DNA of 64,000 nt from Prosopocoilus inquinatus (Eukaryota; Arthropoda; Insecta; Coleoptera; Lucanidae): the NCBI GenBank assembly GCA_036172665.1, contig JAYKNF010000031.1:245335-309334 (forward strand). Reading direction: 5' to 3'. Below are positions 61,076-64,000 of the stretch, piece after piece. Both the position numbers and the translations under genes were made by a program. Position 1 is the first letter of the stretch, and each line of letters starts with the position of its first letter. The notes beneath the pieces were generated by a model, which was not told the DNA's origin, searched no databases, and saw only the letters and a program-made list of their open reading frames with translations.

Positions 61076-64000
61076 CTTCTGCTGCGTCCGAAAATTTCGT
61101 TTCTCACATTAGAGTTACTGGAGTCCATCGAAACGTCAAATAACATGATAGATGAGTAAGTATCGATTAGATACATCACAGGAACAACGCTAATGCGTGT
61201 TGTTCCGTTAAAAACTATTTCCAGCTTCTGCTGCGTCCGAAAACGTCGTATCTCACATCAGAGCTACTGGAGTCCATCGAAACGCCAAATAACATGATAA
61301 GTGAGTAAGGATCGATTAGATACAGCTTAGGAACAACGCTAATACGTGTTGTTTCGTTTAAAACTATTTCCAGCTCCTGCTGCGTCCAAAAACTTCGTAT
61401 CTCACATCAGAGTTACTAGAGTCCATCGAAACGTCAAATAACATGATAGATGAGTAAGGATCGATTAGATACATCACAGGAACAACGCTAATGCCTGTTG
61501 TTTCGTTTAAAACTATTTCCAGCTTATGCTGCATCCGAAGATATCGTATCTCACATCAGAGATACTGGAGTCCATCCAAACGTCAAATAACATGATAGAT
61601 GAGTAAGGATCGATTAGATACATCACAGGAACAACGCTAATACGTGTTGTTTCGTTTAAAACTATTTCCAGCTTCTGCTGCGTCCGAAAACGTCGTATCT
61701 CACATCAGAGCTACTGGAGTCCATCGAAACGCCAAATAACATGATAGATGAGTAAGGATCGATTAGACACATCACAGGAACAACGCTAATACGTGTTGTT
61801 TCATTTAAAACTATTTCCAGCACCTGCTGCGTCCAAAAATTTTGTATCTCACATCAGACTTACTGGAGTCCATCCAAACGTCAAATAACATGTTAGATAA
61901 GTAAGGATCGTTTAGATACATCACAGGAACAACGCTAATACGTGTTGTTTCGTTTAAAACTATTTCCAGCTCCTGCTGCGTCCAAAAACTTCGTATCTCA
62001 CATCAGAGCTACTGAAGTCCATCGAAACGCCAAATAACATGATAGATGAGTAAGGATCGATTAGATACATCACAGGAACAACGCTAATACGTGTTGTTTC
62101 ATTTAAAACTATTTCCAGCTTCTGCTGCGTCCGAAAACGTCGTATCTCTCATCAGAGCTACTGGAGTCCATCGAAACGCCAAATAACATGATAGATGAGT
62201 AAGGATCGATTAGATACATCACAGGAACAACGCTAATAGGTGTTGTTTCATTTAAAACTATTTCCAGCATCTGCTGCGTCCGAAAACGTCGTATCTCACA
62301 TCAGAGTTAGTGGAGTCCATCGAAACGCCAAATAATATGATAGATGAGTAAGAATCGATTAGATACATCACAGGAACAACGCTAATACGTGTTGTTTCAT
62401 TTAAAACTATTTCCAGCTTCAGCTGCGTCCGAGAACTTCGTATCTCACATCAAAGTTACTGGAGTCCATCGAAACGCCAAATAACATGTTAGATGAGTAA
62501 GGATCGATTAGATACATCACAGGAACAACGCTAATGCGTGTTGTTTCGTTTAAAACTATTTCCAGCTTCTGCTGCGTCCGAAAACGTCGTATCTCACATC
62601 AGAGTTAGTGGAGTCCATCGAAACGCCAAATAACATGATAGATAAGTAAGGATCGATTAGATACAGCACAGGAACAACGCTAATACGTGTTGTTTCGATT
62701 AAAACTATTTCTAGCTCCTGCTGCGTCCAAAAACTTCGTATCTCACATCAGAGTTACTAGTGTCCATCGAAATCTCAAATAACATGATAGATGAGTAAGG
62801 ATCGATTAGATACATCACATGAACAACGCTAATGCGTGTTGTTTCATTTAAAACTATTTCCAGCTTCTGCTGCGTCCGATAATTTCGTATCTCACATCAG
62901 AGTTACTGGAGGTCATCCAAACGTCAAATAACATGATAGATGAGTAAGGATCGATTAGATACATCACAGGAACAACGCTAATGCGTGTTGTTTCGTTTAA
63001 AACTATTTCCAGCTTCAGCTGCGTCCGAGAACTTCGTATCTCACTTCAGAGTTACTGGAGTCCATCCAAACGTCAAATAACATGATAGATGAGTAAGGAT
63101 CGATTAGATACATCACAGGAACAACGCTAATGCGTGTTGTTTCATTTAAAACTATTTCCAGCTTCTGCTGCGTCCGATAATTTCGTATCTCACATCAGAG
63201 TTACTGGTGTCCATCCAAACGTCAAATAACATGATAGATAAGTAAGGATCGATTAGATACATCACAGGAACAAGACGAATACGTGTTGTTTCGTTCAAAA
63301 CTATTTCCAGCTTCTGCTGCGTCCGAGAACTTTGTATCTCACATCAGAGTTACTGGAGTCCATTCAAACGTCAAATAATACGATAGATGAGTAAGGATCG
63401 ATTAGATACATCACAGGAACAACGCTAATACGTGTTGTTTCGTTTAAAACTATTTCCAGCATCTGCTGCGTCCGAAAACGTCGTATCTCACATCAAAGTT
63501 ACTGGAGTTCATCCAAACATCAAATAACATGTTAGATAAGTAAGGATCGATTAGATACATCACAGGAACAACGCTAATACGTGTTGTTTCGTTTAAAACT
63601 ATTTCCAGCTCCTGCTGCGTCCAAAAACTTTGTATCTCACATCAGACTTACTGGAGTCCATCCAAACGTCAAATAACATGTTAGATAAGTAGGGATCGTT
63701 TAGATACATCACAGGAACAACGCTAATGCGTGTTGTTTCGTTAAAAACTATTTCCAGCTTCTGCTGCGTCCGAAAATTTCGTATCTCACATCAGAGATAC
63801 TGGAGTCCATCCAAACGTCAAATAACATGATAGATGAGTAAGGATCGATTAGATACATCACAGGAACAACGCTAATACGTGTTGTTTCGTTTAAAACTAT
63901 TTCCAGCTCCTGCTGCGTCCAGAATCTTCGTATCTCACATCAGAGTTACTAGAGTCCATCGAAACGTCAAATAACATGTTAGATGAGTAAGGATCGATTA
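61076..64000 (+). repeat. P unit 5, partial (window edge)
   Basis: Nineteen full monomers and a fragment match P unit 2 (48262-51186) at 12,814 bp, with roughly a dozen substitutions seen by eye. Shared rare variants are TGAAGTCCATCG (49199, 62013), TACTAGTGTCC (49942, 62756), AATAATACG (50570, 63374) and GTAGGGATCG (50875, 63689). Private changes are GATTAGACAC, CAGCACCTGC and CCAGAATCTTCG. The unit is cut by the end of the window. Confidence 0.9.
63907..64000 (+). repeat. Terminal partial monomer (94 bp)
   Basis: This is the first 94 bases of monomer 430, ending GATCGATTA. Adding the 15 deleted bases to its offset gives exactly 429 x 149, which confirms that no other uncompensated indel lies in the window. 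The array evidently continues beyond the edge. Confidence 0.97.

Larger units (their letters stand above)
1..64000 (+). repeat. 149-bp satellite DNA array, about 429.6 monomers, head to tail
   Basis: The whole window is one tandem array. Consecutive monomers start at 1, 150, 299, 448, 597 and so on. Landmarks of the consensus by monomer position are CTTCTGCTGCGTCC (1-14), CGTATCTCACATCAGAG (23-39), CAAATAACAT (62-71), GATGAGTAAGGATCGATTAG (76-95), ACAGGAACAACGCTAAT (103-119) and TTTAAAACTATTTCCAG (133-149). My count on the consensus is 31 C and 29 G, about 40% GC. All copies have the same orientation, and no unique sequence, transposon or gene interrupts them. Stops occur in all three plus-strand frames within monomer positions 66-84. 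Because 149 is not a multiple of 3, no frame stays open on either strand for much more than one monomer. Satellite arrays of this kind are typical of eukaryotic centromeric or pericentromeric heterochromatin. A centromeric role is inference only. No gene-free stretch needs separate description because everything is this repeat. Confidence 0.99.

Noticed and set aside
1..64000. CRISPR array.
   Set aside because: The repeat is continuous and 149 bp long, with no alternation of short conserved repeats and unique spacers, and no cas genes are present.
1..64000. Tandem-repeat protein gene or gene family.
   Set aside because: All three plus-strand frames carry stops within monomer positions 66-84, and the minus strand is closed within about one monomer. 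Substitutions show no codon pattern.
1..64000. Ribosomal, tRNA, 5S or snRNA gene cluster in tandem.
   Set aside because: The monomer is close to 5S-repeat size, but I see no recognisable 5S internal control region, no tRNA A/B boxes in the right spacing, and no T-run terminator. Variation is spread over most of the monomer, unlike RNA gene units.
1..64000. Telomeric repeats or a transition to a subtelomere.
   Set aside because: No TTAGGG-, TTAGG- or TTTAGGG-type tandem runs were seen anywhere. The TTAG in each monomer is isolated.
1..64000. Naming the satellite family or the species.
   Set aside because: I do not recognise the monomer with confidence. A database search (Repbase, Dfam or NCBI nt) with the consensus would settle it, and any name given here would be a guess.

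Overview
The whole 64-kb window is one uninterrupted satellite DNA array. A 149-bp monomer (about 40% GC) repeats head to tail, always in the same orientation, for 429 monomers (two of them shortened by one deletion) plus a final 94-bp fragment. I see no protein-coding gene, RNA gene, mobile element, CRISPR array, inversion or unique-sequence interruption. This is typical of eukaryotic heterochromatin, either centromeric or pericentromeric, seen in a long-read assembly. The consensus monomer has about 10 CpGs, roughly 1.6-1.7 times the number expected from its base composition. That argues against a genome with strong germline CpG methylation (most vertebrates and many plants) and would fit many insects or other invertebrates. 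I cannot name the species.

The monomers fall into recognisable subtypes, called here a to h plus variants. These are arranged in nested higher-order repeats (HORs). Left part (1-18.6 kb): a 14-monomer HOR (2,086 bp) fills about 1-4.1 kb and 9.98-13.7 kb. Between and after these stretches lie two near-identical copies of a 29/30-monomer block (4,173-8,493 and 14,146-18,615), each holding a 6-monomer tandem duplication. Middle (18-31.4 kb): a roughly 3-kb block at 18.0-20.8 kb recurs at 28.0-30.8 kb. Between the two is a 15-monomer tandem duplication (21.1-25.5 kb) and a mixed segment (26.4-28.0 kb). Next (31.3-43.8 kb): four successive units start from the same b-type anchor monomer and are 16, 19, 32 and 17 monomers long. 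Right part (43.8-64 kb): five units of 21, 32, 33, 21 and at least 19.6 monomers form an 86-monomer super-repeat of 12,814 bp, about 1.6 copies of which lie in the window.

A six-monomer module (d, a with GTCCGTCC, g, h, a', b; 894 bp) recurs about a dozen times in HORs that otherwise differ, so it looks like an old core of the array. Over the whole window the monomer register is off by only -15 bp. Four visible deletions (10, 1, 3 and 1 bp) account for this exactly, and the two 1-bp deletions are one event copied by duplication. Block edges are marked by chimeric monomers that are always in phase, as expected from unequal exchange or gene conversion between aligned monomers. All identities and boundaries here were read by eye and are approximate unless given as exact spacings.
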